DNA from: Molanna angustata
Taxonomy: Eukaryota; Arthropoda; Insecta; Trichoptera; Molannidae
Assembly: GCA_963576475.1 (NCBI GenBank)
Contig: OY754990.1
Coordinates: 14,873,061 to 14,937,060, forward strand
Reading direction: 5' to 3'
DNA length: 64,000 nt
Shown piece after piece: positions 22,569 to 33,681 of the stretch (its first letter is position 1; each line of letters begins with the position of its first letter). The position numbers and the translations under genes are program-made. The notes beneath the pieces are model-generated. The model searched no databases, was not told the DNA's origin, and saw only the letters and a program-made list of their open reading frames with translations.

Positions 22569-23985
22569 GACAATAACATCTCAATAGAGACGAAGTTGAT
22601 ATCCCAAGGGGATATAGTGGGGAGTCATTGAATTCGCAATTTTAAGACTACTTTTTTATTGCAGATTATCAAATAGTATCATTTTTTTATCTTTATTTTA
22701 TTTTGTAAACATACAGTCATATAACAAATTATACATTAATACTCCATTAGTGGACCAATTAAGTTTACAGAAATAATCAATTTTGTGTTAATTGTAATAT
22801 ATGTTATAATATAGGGGAAAGAATGGAAAGGATATTAGGAATTGGACGAAAAGAGAAAGAGGAGAGCTTGCAAAAACACTACTCACCAGAAGCCACAGAG
22901 GCATTCAGGGACTTTATTACTGATGATTTGAATCTTATAATAGACATATTACAGAGGACTGTATTCAGAACACATTGAAATTGTTACAAGTTCTGTGAAT
23001 AAATGTATTCTGTAAATAATTTATTTTACATATTGCTAACTTAAATGGTAGTGGATTCCTGGTGTGACGTGATGGGCAGTTAAATGGTATCAAATTAAGT
23101 AAGTCGATGGAGTCTATTTTATTATTTATCAATTTATGTAGATATAACATATCAGTTAATGTCCTTCGATTTTCTAAAGTCATTAATTTATGATGTTGTG
23201 CAGAGAGGCGATAGTTATCGAATGATAATTTACATCTATAGTTTGTGCTTTAAAAATTTGTTTTGAACTATATAAGTAATATAGAAGGGACTCCACGTAA
23301 CCGAGGCAAAATCAAGAATGCTCCGGACGTAGCTAAAATAAAGTGTTATCATGCTGAGATTGTATTCTGAAAGTTTCATCACAATGTATCTGTGTGTGTG
23401 CTATGTACGGCAGCGACGAGTTAATAATACTCTATCAATTATAGACTAAAGGGTTGTGTCCAACGCTAAGCTCCTCACTAACACGTCACTCCATAAAGTA
23501 TTCAAATTTTGTATGAAAAACATTCAGCATTTTTATTAAATTAGTTTGTTAAATTATTTTTGATTCAAATATTTTATTATGCAAACTTGATAATTCTTCA
23601 ATGCCATTTTATGTAAGTGTTGTGCCTTTTTACTAATTTGAAGATAAAAATTTAAAATTTTAAGTTTCCTGAGTTTGGGGTCACTTTGAAATATTTGACA
23701 GTTAAAAAAAATGAGAAGCACATTTCAGATATCCTTCAAAATCTAATGGGGTCTAAGCGAGTATTAGATAAAAAAAAATTCAAAATTTGAAAAGAGTCGA
23801 CATAGTAGAATATACACGCCGTACATAGCACACAGCACACACACACACATATACATTGAGATGATACTTTCAGAATACAATCTCAGCATGATACTAGTTG
23901 ATAATTTGCAAAAAAAAAAACATGAAAATTAGGAACTCATAACAAATCCCCACTATATCCCCTTGGGGTAGTGAGGAGTAAATAT
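22569..23985. mobile_element. Foldback MITE family F, split by a LINE
   Basis: Left end at 22600-22690 (CCAAGGGGATATAGTGGGG ... GCAGATTATCAAATAG) follows directly on a 30-bp family E scrap (22569-22599). Family F resumes at about 23346 (TATCATGCTGAGATTG) and continues through the loop to the right end CCCCTTGGGGTAGTGAGGAG at 23985. Arms pair over the ATGCTGAG ... CTCAGCAT, GTATTCTGAAAG and GTGTGTGCTATGTACGGC blocks. A TATCAT duplication brackets the inserted LINE. Confidence 0.7.
22692..23345 (-). mobile_element. 5'-truncated LINE inserted in family F
   Basis: The inverted A-rich tail at 22690-22715 marks the 3' end. On the minus strand 23183-22965 reads ENRRTLTDMLYLHKLINNKI and further LINE C-terminal sequence ending in a TCNNFNVF block. 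This is the same protein region as 15956-16231 and 42880-43256. Flanking TATCAT on both sides supports target duplication. The frame is open over about 70 residues and the rest is 3' untranslated. Confidence 0.65.
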
Positions 23986-24224
23986 CTTTTAAATAATTAA
24001 CATTCTTGTATGTGAAAATTATTAACTTGAAAAAATATAGAAAAAATTAAATATAAATATGTTATTCGTGCAAATACGTACTTCTGATATGTAAATAAAT
24101 AAATATTTAATAATACATTATAATATCATGTCTCATTCGATGAAAAAAATTGTACGAAAGCTGTCGAAATAATTAATTTCATTATTTATATTAATATTAA
24201 AAAAACATTATTATTATTATTTTT
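23986..24224. other. AT-rich spacer
   Basis: No feature recognised. Confidence 0.3.
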
Positions 24225-24397
24225 AAATTTATATGTCCTTATTTTTATAATAAGTACATATACATCTTCCTGAATTCCATAAATTAACCATAAATTCTTG
24301 TGCTATAAGTGAACGAAATCGGTCGAGGCAGGATTCGAACTCGAGAGCCACTGGATTACTATCCCAACGCGCTAACCGCTCTGCCATCGACCCATCT
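24225..24397 (-). mobile_element. tRNA-derived SINE family B
   Basis: Read on the minus strand, the 5' end has an A-box-like GGCAGAGCGGTTAGCGCG and a B-box-like GAGTTCGAATCCTGCC, followed by a shared body (TTCACCTATAGCACAAGCAT region) and a tail near 24225. Seven related copies or pieces occur in the window. The tRNA head folds most like a threonine tRNA in my reading, but the conserved body shows that it is a SINE. Confidence 0.8.
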
Positions 24398-25364
24398 GTT
24401 ATATTCCTTAAAAGAATTAAAGAAAGGGTCAGTCAGATAACCAAAATTAATACCCAATCGATGAATTCTACTAAAAAATTAATTCTAATATACATATTTC
24501 TCACTAAAATATTGAGGTGGAGAAATTACATGGTGAAATTTAATTCCAAATTTCAAGGAAATTTGTTTTTGGTCTTAAATTCTGAGTGAAGCTAAAAAAC
24601 CCTTTTGATTTAAAAACACAAGCGAATTTCCTGTTATTTTTGAGAGATTTTAAGTAATAATCTTTGATGGTCAAAGAATTGTCTTAGACGGAACATTCAG
24701 CTATATTCACAATTCCTTCACGAACATTACAATATTTCAAATTTGATAAAAAAAATATAAAGACCCACAGTTCTCAACAGAAACAAATAATTTTCATTTG
24801 CAATTTGGCAGTGAACTTTGGCCTGGCCACTTGGTTTGGCCACTTGTATAGATTTTAACTGTCTTAATTATTATATTTCGTTAAAAACTCACTAAACGCG
24901 CAACTAGGATAAGCATGACTAAAATAGCTAAGTCCGGTATTAAAAATTCTTATTTAAGATGTGACTAGTTCGCCGAATTGTTTACGAACAACCTCATTCA
25001 TTTTTTCGTATGACCGCATTGGCTTCACATATGTCAAAATATAGATACCTACCTAAATGCATGTAATCTTTGGATAACAGACATAGAAAAATGAAAACAA
25101 ACACCGCGTTGTGCCATGTTGAGTCAATTTAAACACGATTGCGAAAAAGAATAACAATGAAAAACGTTGTAAGGATTTAATTTTTCTGTAAATCTCAAAT
25201 ATGCGTCGGATCATATGTGTAATATCCGCCATTTTGGAATATTTGGTATGACGCTTATGTCAAGTGTTAAACAACCTCTCGATCCGTCCTAACTTGACGT
25301 CTATGAAATAAAGGTGAAATAAAGATAGTCACGGTTTATAAGTAAACTTTTTCGTTAATCGATG
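24398..25364. other. Unrecognised
   Basis: AT-rich with no shared repeat; 24830-25330 is a little richer in GC and may be single copy. No supported open frame. Confidence 0.3.
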
Positions 25365-25720
25365 CGATGCTCTTTGAGTAACACATAAAAATATTTGATT
25401 TGATTTGGGAACCATGTGATTCATATTAATTACACCAACATAGTTAGCTAGTCTCTTTCTATGGCCCTGAAATAAAAATCGCGTCAGAGATTGTATTTAT
25501 GACAGGTATTATAGCGGACATTGGGACCTGGTTGATCTGTTTTGTGTGGGTCCATATGTTTGTTGAGGTAATGATTGTGATTGCAGAAAGTTGAGATTGT
25601 GTACATATTTAGTGTGGAACGGGAAAAATCACCTGGTTCATATCTGCATATAATTTTCAATATAAACTGTAAACTGCTAGCCCTAGAACAGGATTTCTAC
25701 TTATTGTTGTCATTATAAAT
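25365..25720 (+). repeat. Dispersed repeat family G, copy 1
   Basis: Almost identical to 48327-48722 (a handful of substitutions by eye), from CTTTGAGTAACACATAAAAA to GCTAGCCCTAGAACAGGATT. A related 3' end lies at 47245-47345. Probably a LINE 3' untranslated region because the third copy ends in an AAAT repeat tail. High similarity implies recent activity. Confidence 0.7.
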
Positions 25721-26509
25721 ATGGTGTGATATTTAGCGGTATGTGCGTTGGGAGGATGTTTTATATTTAATAAGATTATTAATAAGAAATCAGAAAAGGT
25801 TGCGAGTTTATTGCGTGTTCTAAATTCATCTCCCAAAACACATACAACTATTTTTAGATATTGCAATTGTTTTACTCAGCTATTTATTTATAATTGAAAT
25901 AATAGAATGATGATAGGTTTCATAATAAAAGAAAACTTACTCAGATTAATTATATTTTCAGATTAAAACAGTTAACAAATTTAATTAGATTGCTTCGCGA
26001 TACTAGGGTCGGTCGGGATAAAATATTATAATTATTGAACACTGTGCTTGAACGCTGGGCTGACGAGCGAATGGCGATTCGCCTCGTCGATCGATCGAAA
26101 TACGATGCGCTGTCTCTCGGTCGTCTTCGGCAATCTTCGTGAGATGCGAGATCGTCCGAGCGAGATGGCATCGATGATGGGGAGGTACATCCTCGCCACA
26201 GATAAATAAAAAAAAAATCACGCTCTATTACCAGGTACTATAGATAGTTAACTTTTATAAGTAAGTCAGTTAATGTTTCTTATTATTTTATACAAAAATA
26301 GTTGTTCAATATTGATATGTAATCATTAGTTGGCAATATTTCAATTCCTTCTTATATATGTATGTATATATTTACATATATGAAGGCATATTAATGATCT
26401 ATATGGGTTAATTATTGACAGGGAAAAGACACATTTTAAAAATTGACGAAAATTTTGTTCGTTAGCAAAAGATTAAACTTGTCCGCAGTAGAATTAGAAG
26501 TAGTAGAAC
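25721..26509. other. Unrecognised, with CpG-rich patch
   Basis: Positions 26030-26195 contain many CpG dinucleotides (for example CGAATGGCGATTCGCCTCGT), unlike the flanks. No gene was recognised there. Confidence 0.3.
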
Positions 26510-26630
26510 AAGAGCAAATCATCTCAAACGCAAATTAGTCTCGGTGCTTCGTCTAACCGTGCGTTGATTTATTTTATACTGAAACAAGGGCAAATCATCA
26601 CAATCGCGCAACCAACTCGGTACTTGGTCT

Positions 26631-26813
26631 GGGGGCAAGTCTGGTTGACTGTCGAAATGAAAACCCTCCTTGTTTACCCATATCATGGATAAAATTATTA
26701 TATGAAGTTCTACAATATCTTTAGATGTCATAGAACTCTATACAACAATTATATCCATGATATGGGTAATCACTGGGGTTTTGATTTCGTCGGTTGAACC
26801 ATAGTTGTCCCCC
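26631..26813. mobile_element. 183-bp MITE family M inside the array
   Basis: Starts GGGGGCAAGTCTGGTTGACT, ends with ATAGTTGTCCCCC; arms carry TTTACCCATATCATGGATA and its complement. It separates GGTCT from GATCG of an array unit, so it inserted after the array existed. Confidence 0.8.
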
Positions 26814-27556
26814 TGATCGTCGTTGATAAATTTTGATCTAAAAAAATGAACCAATCATCACAATCGCACATCTTACTTGGTGCTTCGTCTAACCGTGCGT
26901 TAATATATTTTGTATTGAAAAGGATAAATCATTACGACAGCACAACTTACTTGTTGCATCGTCTAACCGTGCGTCGATATACTTTGTACTGAAAATAAGG
27001 GCAAAACATTACGGCCGCACAACTTTCTTGATGCTTCGTCTAACCGTGCGTTGATATATTTTTTACTGAAAATAAGGACAAATCATTACGACCGCACAAC
27101 TTACTTGGTGCTTCGTCTAACCGTGCGTCGATATATTTTTTACTGAAAAAGGAACATATCATCACAATCGCACATACTTTGTACTTAGTCTGATCGTGCG
27201 TCAATCTATTCTGAACTGACAAAAAAAGGATAAATCATCTCAATCGCTTATCTTACTCGGTACTTCGTCTAACCGTGCGTTGATATACTTTTTACTGAAA
27301 ATAAGGACAAATCATTACGACCGCACAACTTGGTGCTTCGTCTAACCGTGCGTTGATATATTTTTTACTGAAAAAGGAACATATCATCACAATCGCACAT
27401 ACTTTGTACTTGGTCTGATCGTGCGTCAATCTATTCTGAACTGACAAAAAAAGGATAAATCATCTCAATCGCTCATCTTACTCGGTACTTCGTCTAACCG
27501 TGCGTTGATATACTTTTTACTGAAAATAAGGACAAATCATTACGACCGCACAACTT

Positions 27557-27763
27557 TTTTATTTTATTTTTTTTATTTTTTTTAATATAAAAATGAATAT
27601 GTACTTGTTAAACAAGTACATATACATCTTCCTACGTTCCCTAAAATAAGCAAATAAATGCTTGTGCTATAGGTGAACGAAATCGGTCGAGGCAGGATTC
27701 GAACTCGCGACCACTGGATTACAACCCCAGCGCGCTAACCGCTCTGCCACCGACCCATCTATC
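27557..27763 (-). mobile_element. SINE family B in the array, copy 1
   Basis: Complete copy with T-rich inverted tail at 27557-27590 and tRNA-like head ending about 27758. CAACTT at 27551-27556 and 27764-27769 is its target duplication, and joining across it restores an array unit. Confidence 0.85.
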
Positions 27764-27904
27764 CAACTTACTTGGTGCTTCGTCTAACCGTGCGTTGATT
27801 TTTTTTTTACTGAAAAAGGAACATATCATCACAATTACATATACTTTGTGCGTTGATATACTTTTTACTGAAAATAAGGACAAATCATTACGACCGCACA
27901 ACTT

Positions 27905-28186
27905 TTTTATTTTATTTTATTTTTTTTTTTTTATTTTTTTTTTTTTATATAAAAATGAATATATATATATATGGTTGGATAATTTATATAGCGCCGTTTT
28001 CGTGAAGACTCACCTCAAGGGCGCTACTTGTTAAACAAGTACATATACATCTTCCTACGTTCCCTAAAATAAGCAAATAAATGCTTGTGCTATAGGTGAA
28101 CGAAATCGGTCGAGGCAGGATTCGAACTCGCGACCACTGGATTACAACCCCAGCGCGCTAACCGCTCTGCCACCGACCCATCTATC
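27905..28186 (-). mobile_element. SINE family B in the array, copy 2, with a LINE scrap
   Basis: Flanked by the same CAACTT (27899-27904, 28187-28192) and by the same array context as copy 1, about 348 bp away, so it arose by duplication of the SINE-bearing units. Unlike copy 1 it contains an extra block at about 27960-28025 with GCGCCGTTTTCGTGAAG and ACCTCAAGGGCGC, the 3' end of the L2/CR1-like LINE seen at 60940-60985. Confidence 0.8.
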
Positions 28187-28460
28187 CAACTTACTTGGTG
28201 CTTCGTCTAACCGTGCGTTGATATATTTTTTACTGAAAAAGGAACATATCATCACAATTACATATACCTACTTTGTACTTGGTCTGATCGTGCGTCAATA
28301 TATTTAGAACTGAAAAAAGGCTAAATAATCACGATCGCACATACTTCGTACTTCTTCTGATCGAGCGTTGTTGATATATTTTGAGCCGAAAAAAGGACAA
28401 ATCATCACCGTCGCACATCTGACTTTGTGCTTTGTCTAACCGTGCGTTGATTTATTTTGT

Positions 28461-29034
28461 GAAAATTAATATTTCCTAATTAAAAATAATAATTCTCGAT
28501 CCCTGCAGCTGAGGATATTAGCCAAAGATGGCGCCCAACGAAGATGACGTTGGTAATTCTGAATTAGATAGGTGATGCAAATATGTAGAAACTGATATGA
28601 ACCATCTATCTGATGCAGGGCAGGAAACATCAGGATTCAATATTCGATAAATGCTGTTCGATACAGAAATGGGAAGTGAAATGTAGATTGAAATTATTCA
28701 AAACAGTAAACCTACTATTTGATTAATACATACATACCATCACGCCATGTCCCTCACAGCTGTAAAATTAGCTGCGCAAGATATACTTCATAATTAATTA
28801 TTATTATTTTTTTTAAAACTTTATATAAACCCACTAGTCTCAGTCATGTAGAGTATTATTCTGACAATGTGCCTTGCACGAAACGCGTCGATAATCAATT
28901 AAAGTTAATAGAAGAAGAATAGAAGAAAAATCTATAACATATCCATTTATCCAATTTGTTACATGTTGTCATATCTTTTTACAGAAAAAAATCAGCCTTT
29001 ATACTATGACGTAAATCGAATATTTTTCTAAAGT
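28461..29034. other. Mostly unrecognised
   Basis: Includes a scrap of a family D LINE tail at 28735-28760 (ATACATACATACCATCACGCC). Otherwise nothing recognised. Confidence 0.3.
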
Positions 29035-29340
29035 ACGCAAATTCTTCTCAATAGATGCAGTTCCAAAAAAGATTCTTCGATATTTCATAGATGGCGATAG
29101 TAAAAACGTCTTATTTTCAAAGATCTGTTTCTCATTATTGAAATGCATAGAAAATTCAAAATTGCATTGATACGGGAACTCAATAAGAAGGCATAATTGG
29201 TGAACGTGCGCAAGCGCATAAAGTGATCACGTAAAGGAGCCGATGACAGGTCGTTAGCCCTGTAGGTGCCTTAAGTTCCTGGTTCTTCTATAATTTTCCA
29301 ACTTCGTCTCTATTGAGATGTTAAAAAAATTGTCAAAAAA
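29035..29340 (+). repeat. Dispersed repeat family E, long copy
   Basis: Shares TCATAGATGGCGATAGTAA, GGGAACTCAATAAGAAGGCA, TGCGCAAGCGCATAAAGTGA and CTCTATTGAGATGTTAAAAA with 63640-64000. About 300 bp, non-coding, no terminal repeat identified. Class unknown. Confidence 0.65.
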
Positions 29341-29904
29341 ACTATGACGTAAATTTGGCAGTTGCTCGCTCTCGGTCTAAGAGATGTACAACATGAAATA
29401 AAAAATAGATTTAGTTCAAACGACGCACAACAAAGAATTGTGACTGTTGTACGTCCACTGCCAAATAAGTTAGTATCGGGGGGATTTGAAATTCTGGAGC
29501 TATAGGAGATGGAATGGCAGGGGGGGCCGACCGGACCAACGATTCTTTCAATTTCACCCACATTGTTAAAAACTATTCTCTTTCGCCAACTCCCCCCGGG
29601 GGATATGTGTGGAACTTTTAACTCTGCCGGCTTCTCCGCACAGCGGACTTACTTAAATTGAAAGCTATGGATGAGTTTCAATCGATTTGCTACAAAACAA
29701 AAAAAAAACAAACAAACTCAAACAAATTAAAGTTGAGGATGAGGAGAGATAGCAGCAGAAGAAACAGTTTGAAGTAAACGCGACGAGGCCATTAAAAAGA
29801 TTACTTACATCTGACTACTAAGATATCCAAATAGATCCCAACGGATGTTGCGTTTGAAGTTGGAGTCCGTTGTTGTATAACAAAACAATTTTACGGCGAA
29901 ATTT
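29341..29904. other. Unrecognised
   Basis: A GC-richer patch at 29460-29640 matches nothing else in the window. Confidence 0.3.
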
Positions 29905-30300
29905 TAGAAAAATGTGAAGAGAATTGTAGGCCAAACGAGGGTCATAATTAATGGGTTCAAAATCAAGATTGACACAAAATTGTATTCGAGATTTTGGTTT
30001 GCTTGAATGTAAGCGAAAAATGACAAGTATCAAGTCTTTGAAATGGTCGAAAAACATGGCAAGAATTATTGTGGGTCAAACGAGAATCATAAACATTTGT
30101 AAGTAAGAAAAGGTAAGCAATAAATTTTCGACTCAATTTTGTCCTGATATTTTGAAATTGACCAAGAGGTACCAAAATATTATGACAAGTATGGGTCACA
30201 AATGGGCAAAAAATGTGCCAAAAATTGTAGTTCAATGATGGCCACATTGAATGCCACAAATCTTCAAATTGAATATCGACTTAATTATCAAAACATTAAT
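29905..30300. repeat. Degenerate tandem repeats of about 145-160 bp
   Basis: Three diverged units start near 29906, 30049 and 30208 with an AAAAATGTG/AAAAACATGGC block followed by AATTGTAGGCCAAACGAGGG, TATTGTGGGTCAAACGAGAA and AATTGTAGTTCAATGATGGC respectively. Divergence is high, so the array is old. Confidence 0.55.
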
Positions 30301-30442
30301 AGGTACAAAATAACGATTGACTCTCGCATCCAACTCCTATTCTTCGCAGTGGTCCTCCAATCCTGTGGTCGTTGAAACTGGGTCGCGTTCTACCCAACTT
30401 CATTCTCCAACGTAGCCATGGTTCCCTTCCTTCCTTCTTCCT

Positions 30443-30906
30443 CTAGACATGTCCATCCCGTCTCAGTCTAACATGAACAGATAGCCTGAGAGCTTTGAAG
30501 AATTTGAATAGCTCGTTGTTGTATCGAATCGTATTCAGATTGAGATGGTATGGACTAGTCATAAGGTGACCAGAGGACAATATGATACTCAGAGCAATGG
30601 ACATACAAGTGTAGGCCAGAAGACCGGGTAGATCGCTCACAAAGTGGTACTCCACCATCACAAGAGAGTTGCGGGAGGCAAACTTGTGCGAAGGAGGCAT
30701 ACAGGACCGAAAGACTTGGCAACTGAGGACGAGGAGCGCCGACAATGGGAATAAATGGTCAGGATGAAGAAGTTGTTGTATCGTATTCTCCAGGATTCGC
30801 TATCGTAAGGGGGATTCAGGATCCTACGTAGCACTCTTGTCTCAAAGGAATCTAGCATTTCTGCGGATTTAGCAGTCAGTGTCCATGCTTCGCATCCAAT
30901 ATTCAT
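30443..30906 (-). mobile_element. RTE-like LINE remnant, split by another LINE
   Basis: On the minus strand 30906-30784 reads GCEAWTLTAKSAEMLDSFET then VLRRILNPPYDSESWRIRYN, and 30526-30443 continues with ELFKFFKALRLSVHVRLRRD. This is the same protein region as in the 5020-6133 element (CEAWTLTIRSAEMLDIFERR), so both belong to one family. The intervening 30527-30771 is a second LINE in the opposite orientation. The 5' side abuts a SINE B copy at 30907. Confidence 0.75.
30527..30771 (+). mobile_element. 245-bp RTE-like LINE tail nested in another LINE
   Basis: The plus strand reads LRWYGLVIR with later REANLCEGGIQDRKTWQLR and TRSADNG, matching the RLRWYGHVxRR ... DRKxWxxRTRRADP ending of a second RTE-like lineage. 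One or more stops are present. GTTGTTGTATCG flanks it at 30515-30526 and 30772-30783, a 12-bp target duplication, and removal of the insert rejoins the frame of the host LINE. Confidence 0.75.
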
Positions 30907-31048
30907 CTTCAGATATACGGCTTCCTACATTCTCTAAATTAAACATAAACTGTGCTAAGGGTGAACGAAATCAGTTGTGGAAGGATTCAAACTAGCAACC
31001 ACTGGATTACTAACCCAACCAGCTAACAACTCTGCCACCACACATCAG
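30907..31048 (-). mobile_element. SINE family B, decayed
   Basis: CTGTGCTAAGGGTGAACGAA and GGAAGGATTCAAACTAGCAA match family B, but both promoter boxes carry mutations. Confidence 0.6.
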
Positions 31049-32098
31049 TCTTTTGAGCGATCTCACAATTGAATGTTGATTAAAATAGTATTTAGATTAC
31101 TCAGATATTAGAAAATCTAAAATTTGGATTGGGAAGACTCGATAAAATTTTGAAAATTATCTCTTAAATCATCCCATAGTCTATCACTCTATCTGATTGC
31201 ATTTATTGGGTAAAATAAAAAATCACCTTTTGTTTAGGCGCTCGATAGTTTCCAGATTGCAGACTCGAAAATTCCACTTTCCACATACTCCGATCGGCAA
31301 AGCAAAGAACGAGGAAAATTAATTAGCAGCGCGCCTCGCAAAGAAGACCACCATCTCCAGAGAGTGGAACAGGAACAGCAGACGGCAGACGAGAGTCTGG
31401 AGACAAAACGAAGAGGAGAGACCAAAGTCTGTCGAGGCACAAAGAGATTCTATCGGAGATGGCGGTACCAACGTAAACGGTCTTGGAACAAATTTTAATT
31501 CCATGCTTGGATGAATAGCGAAATTTCAACCCGTACACGTGAAACAATTTTGTTTGGAGGTAAATATTGGAAAATCAATTCTCCTCAACTAGAATGCATT
31601 AAAAATCTATCTGAAGTTGGTCCAATATATGTTCAAAAACCATAAATTATATCATGGGATGTAGGGAATTCAAAATTTGTGGATATATATATTTTTGGAC
31701 GAGTTATATAAAAAAATATTAAAAATAATTTTCGTTGACAAATTAAAAACTTTTTTAGATCTCGATGACAGCGCCACCTATCGGGTCCAAAACAATCCTA
31801 TATTTCAAGCTGGAACTGACCATTCAAAAAAAAGATAAACTCATTGAAATTGGTTGAGCGGTTTCGGGGATTAGCGTGTACGAACATCGAGACACGAGAT
31901 TTTTATTTATTATTAAGATTATAATATTGAAGCCACGCTCGACACTCTTGACATTTTTAAATGTTTTCTTTTTGCTATTAATTATTTTTATTAATGATCA
32001 CCGGATGGTACCCCCAAGACTAAGATCAAGAAAAAGCTTCCTTAAGATCAATGACCTTTTACCTTTTTTTACGCTTTTCTAATGAGATTGTATCTCGT
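31049..32098. other. Mostly unrecognised; possible transposon end
   Basis: Positions 31745-31930 contain GACAGCGCCACCTATCGGGT and TTGGTTGAGCGGTTTCGGGG followed by a T-rich run, wording often seen near the ends of dispersed insect repeats; assignment is uncertain. A GC-richer purine-rich patch at 31300-31480 is unrecognised. Confidence 0.3.
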
Positions 32099-32405
32099 CA
32101 GAAAAGCGTATAGAGGAATTGAGGAGGCAGGAACTTGGCGATAATAGAAACAACGTACACAGTCTGAGCTACGCCACGTGGAAGACACTGAACAGATTAA
32201 GGGTTGGGTTGACTAGGTGCAAAAGTAACCAGTAGAGGTGGAGTTTTTGGATGGGGAGGACACGACTGCGAGGAGGTGAAGAGTGATTCTCACTTAATGC
32301 AATGCCCGCTGATGCGAAATGCATGTAATGAGAATGACCTACTGATGGCAAATGACAAAGCGATATACGTCGCTGCATACTGGAGTGGCAAGGCCTAAAT
32401 TCGGA
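32099..32405 (+). mobile_element. LINE C-terminal (W-x-x-LNR) domain remnant
   Basis: Plus strand: YATWKTLNRLRVGLTRCKSN, a stop, then in another frame CNENDLLMANDKAIYVAAYW. The order WxxLNRxRxGxxRCxxN ... CP ... DLxxANxxAixVAxYW is the familiar zinc-binding C-terminus found after the RNase H domain of some insect LINEs. In between, the C-x-CG motif region is frameshifted. Dead copy. Confidence 0.65.
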
Positions 32406-32689
32406 CCCGATAAGTAAGGAAGTATCAAAGCAATATTGTTAAGTACATAATATATACCTGTAACAGCCTTCAACATACGTTTTATTTGGTGCCCGAAGTA
32501 GTCAAAAACACTTACCTGAAACAAAAGAATGAAAAAATACGTTAGTTAATTATTTCAATGAAATTAAATAATTACGACCTCAGTGCTAAGATGCTATATG
32601 AAGGTGCTAAGATGGGCTGGGGGTCTGACTGAAAGTGAGGAATGTCCACTTCCGCGGGTAGTTTTAAAGTGGCCCCAATAGACGAAAAA
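32406..32689. other. Unrecognised spacer
   Basis: No supported feature. Confidence 0.3.
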
Positions 32690-33300
32690 AATGTAATACA
32701 GGACAATTACAAAACAACTACATTTATTTGGGAATAAAATTTTTCAATTGCCTCCCAAATGAATTAAAGCAGATAAAAGAATTTAAAAAATTTAAACATA
32801 AATTAAAATTGCACTTAACATTCTAAAATAGTAGTTTTCGATTTTGTTGTTTTGATTTGTTTCAATATCCAGTATTTTATTTTTTTTTATTTTTGAATAT
32901 GTGTTTTGATATATTTGAATCGTCTATAATTCTATATTACTCATTTTTCAATTATTTTCATGTTTTTCTTTTTTTTTCTTGGTTTGAATATGTATTCTGA
33001 TATGTTTTCTCATTTGAATATTCTTCTTTTTCATTTATTTTCAAACTTTTTTAATGTTGATTTGATTTTTTTGTGTTCATGTATGATTTGATTTAATTAC
33101 TTTTACTTTTATGTTGACTTTGCTTTGTATTGATATTTTTTATTTTGTTATAAGTGCTTCCCTCATCAAGCACAAGATTGTAATATTTTTGATGAGGTAC
33201 TGCAAGGGAAAATATGTAAAAATATTATTACTAGTGAATTTATATATTGATTTGTATTATAAAATTATTTATGTTAAAGAAATAAAAAAAAAAATGATTT
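32690..33300 (+). mobile_element. 5'-truncated LINE: ORF2 end, 3' UTR and poly(A)
   Basis: The plus strand ends an open frame at 32824-32826 with LGIKFFNCLPNELKQIKEFK and a lysine-rich tail, the typical G-x-xxFN-xLPxxxK ending of Jockey/CR1-like ORF2. A T-rich 3' untranslated region of about 450 bp follows, closing with AAATAAAAAAAAAA at 33281-33294. The ORF remnant at 52450-54275 belongs to the same general type. Confidence 0.7.
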
Positions 33301-33681
33301 GATTTATGTATTTTGAATAATAAACATCGGATGCCGCCACTGAAATATAAACTTATTGAAAACATGGTTATGTAAAGAGCATATTATTTGACCAAGTAGG
33401 TATGTATACAATATTGAAAATAAAAAATCAAAATTAATTAATTCTTTGTACAAAATAATTTCGTATAAATAATAACAAAGCCCATAATCGGATATTGAAT
33501 TTCAAAAACAAAACAAGCCGTATTTACACAATATTGAAAAAGCATGTTTTTTATCCCATGTACCTACTGTGAACAATCTATATTAAGGGGCCATATAAAC
33601 CTAAACACCCCAATTTCAAATCAAATTCCTCAAATATGTTATAAACAGTACCTATGTATCTAGAAAAAAAGAAGAGTATGT
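33301..33681. other. AT-rich, nothing recognised
   Basis: No supported feature. Confidence 0.35.

Larger units (their letters stand above)
26510..28460. repeat. 74-77-bp tandem array with embedded MITE and SINEs
   Basis: The landmark GCTTCGTCTAACCGTGCGTT returns at 74-77-bp intervals through about 16-18 units, alternating with a variant in which it reads CTTGGTCTGATCGTGCGTCA. A higher-order block of about 225 bp (three units) repeats at about 27131 and 27356. The array is broken by a family M MITE (26631-26813) and by two family B SINEs (27557-27763, 27905-28186). Confidence 0.85.
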
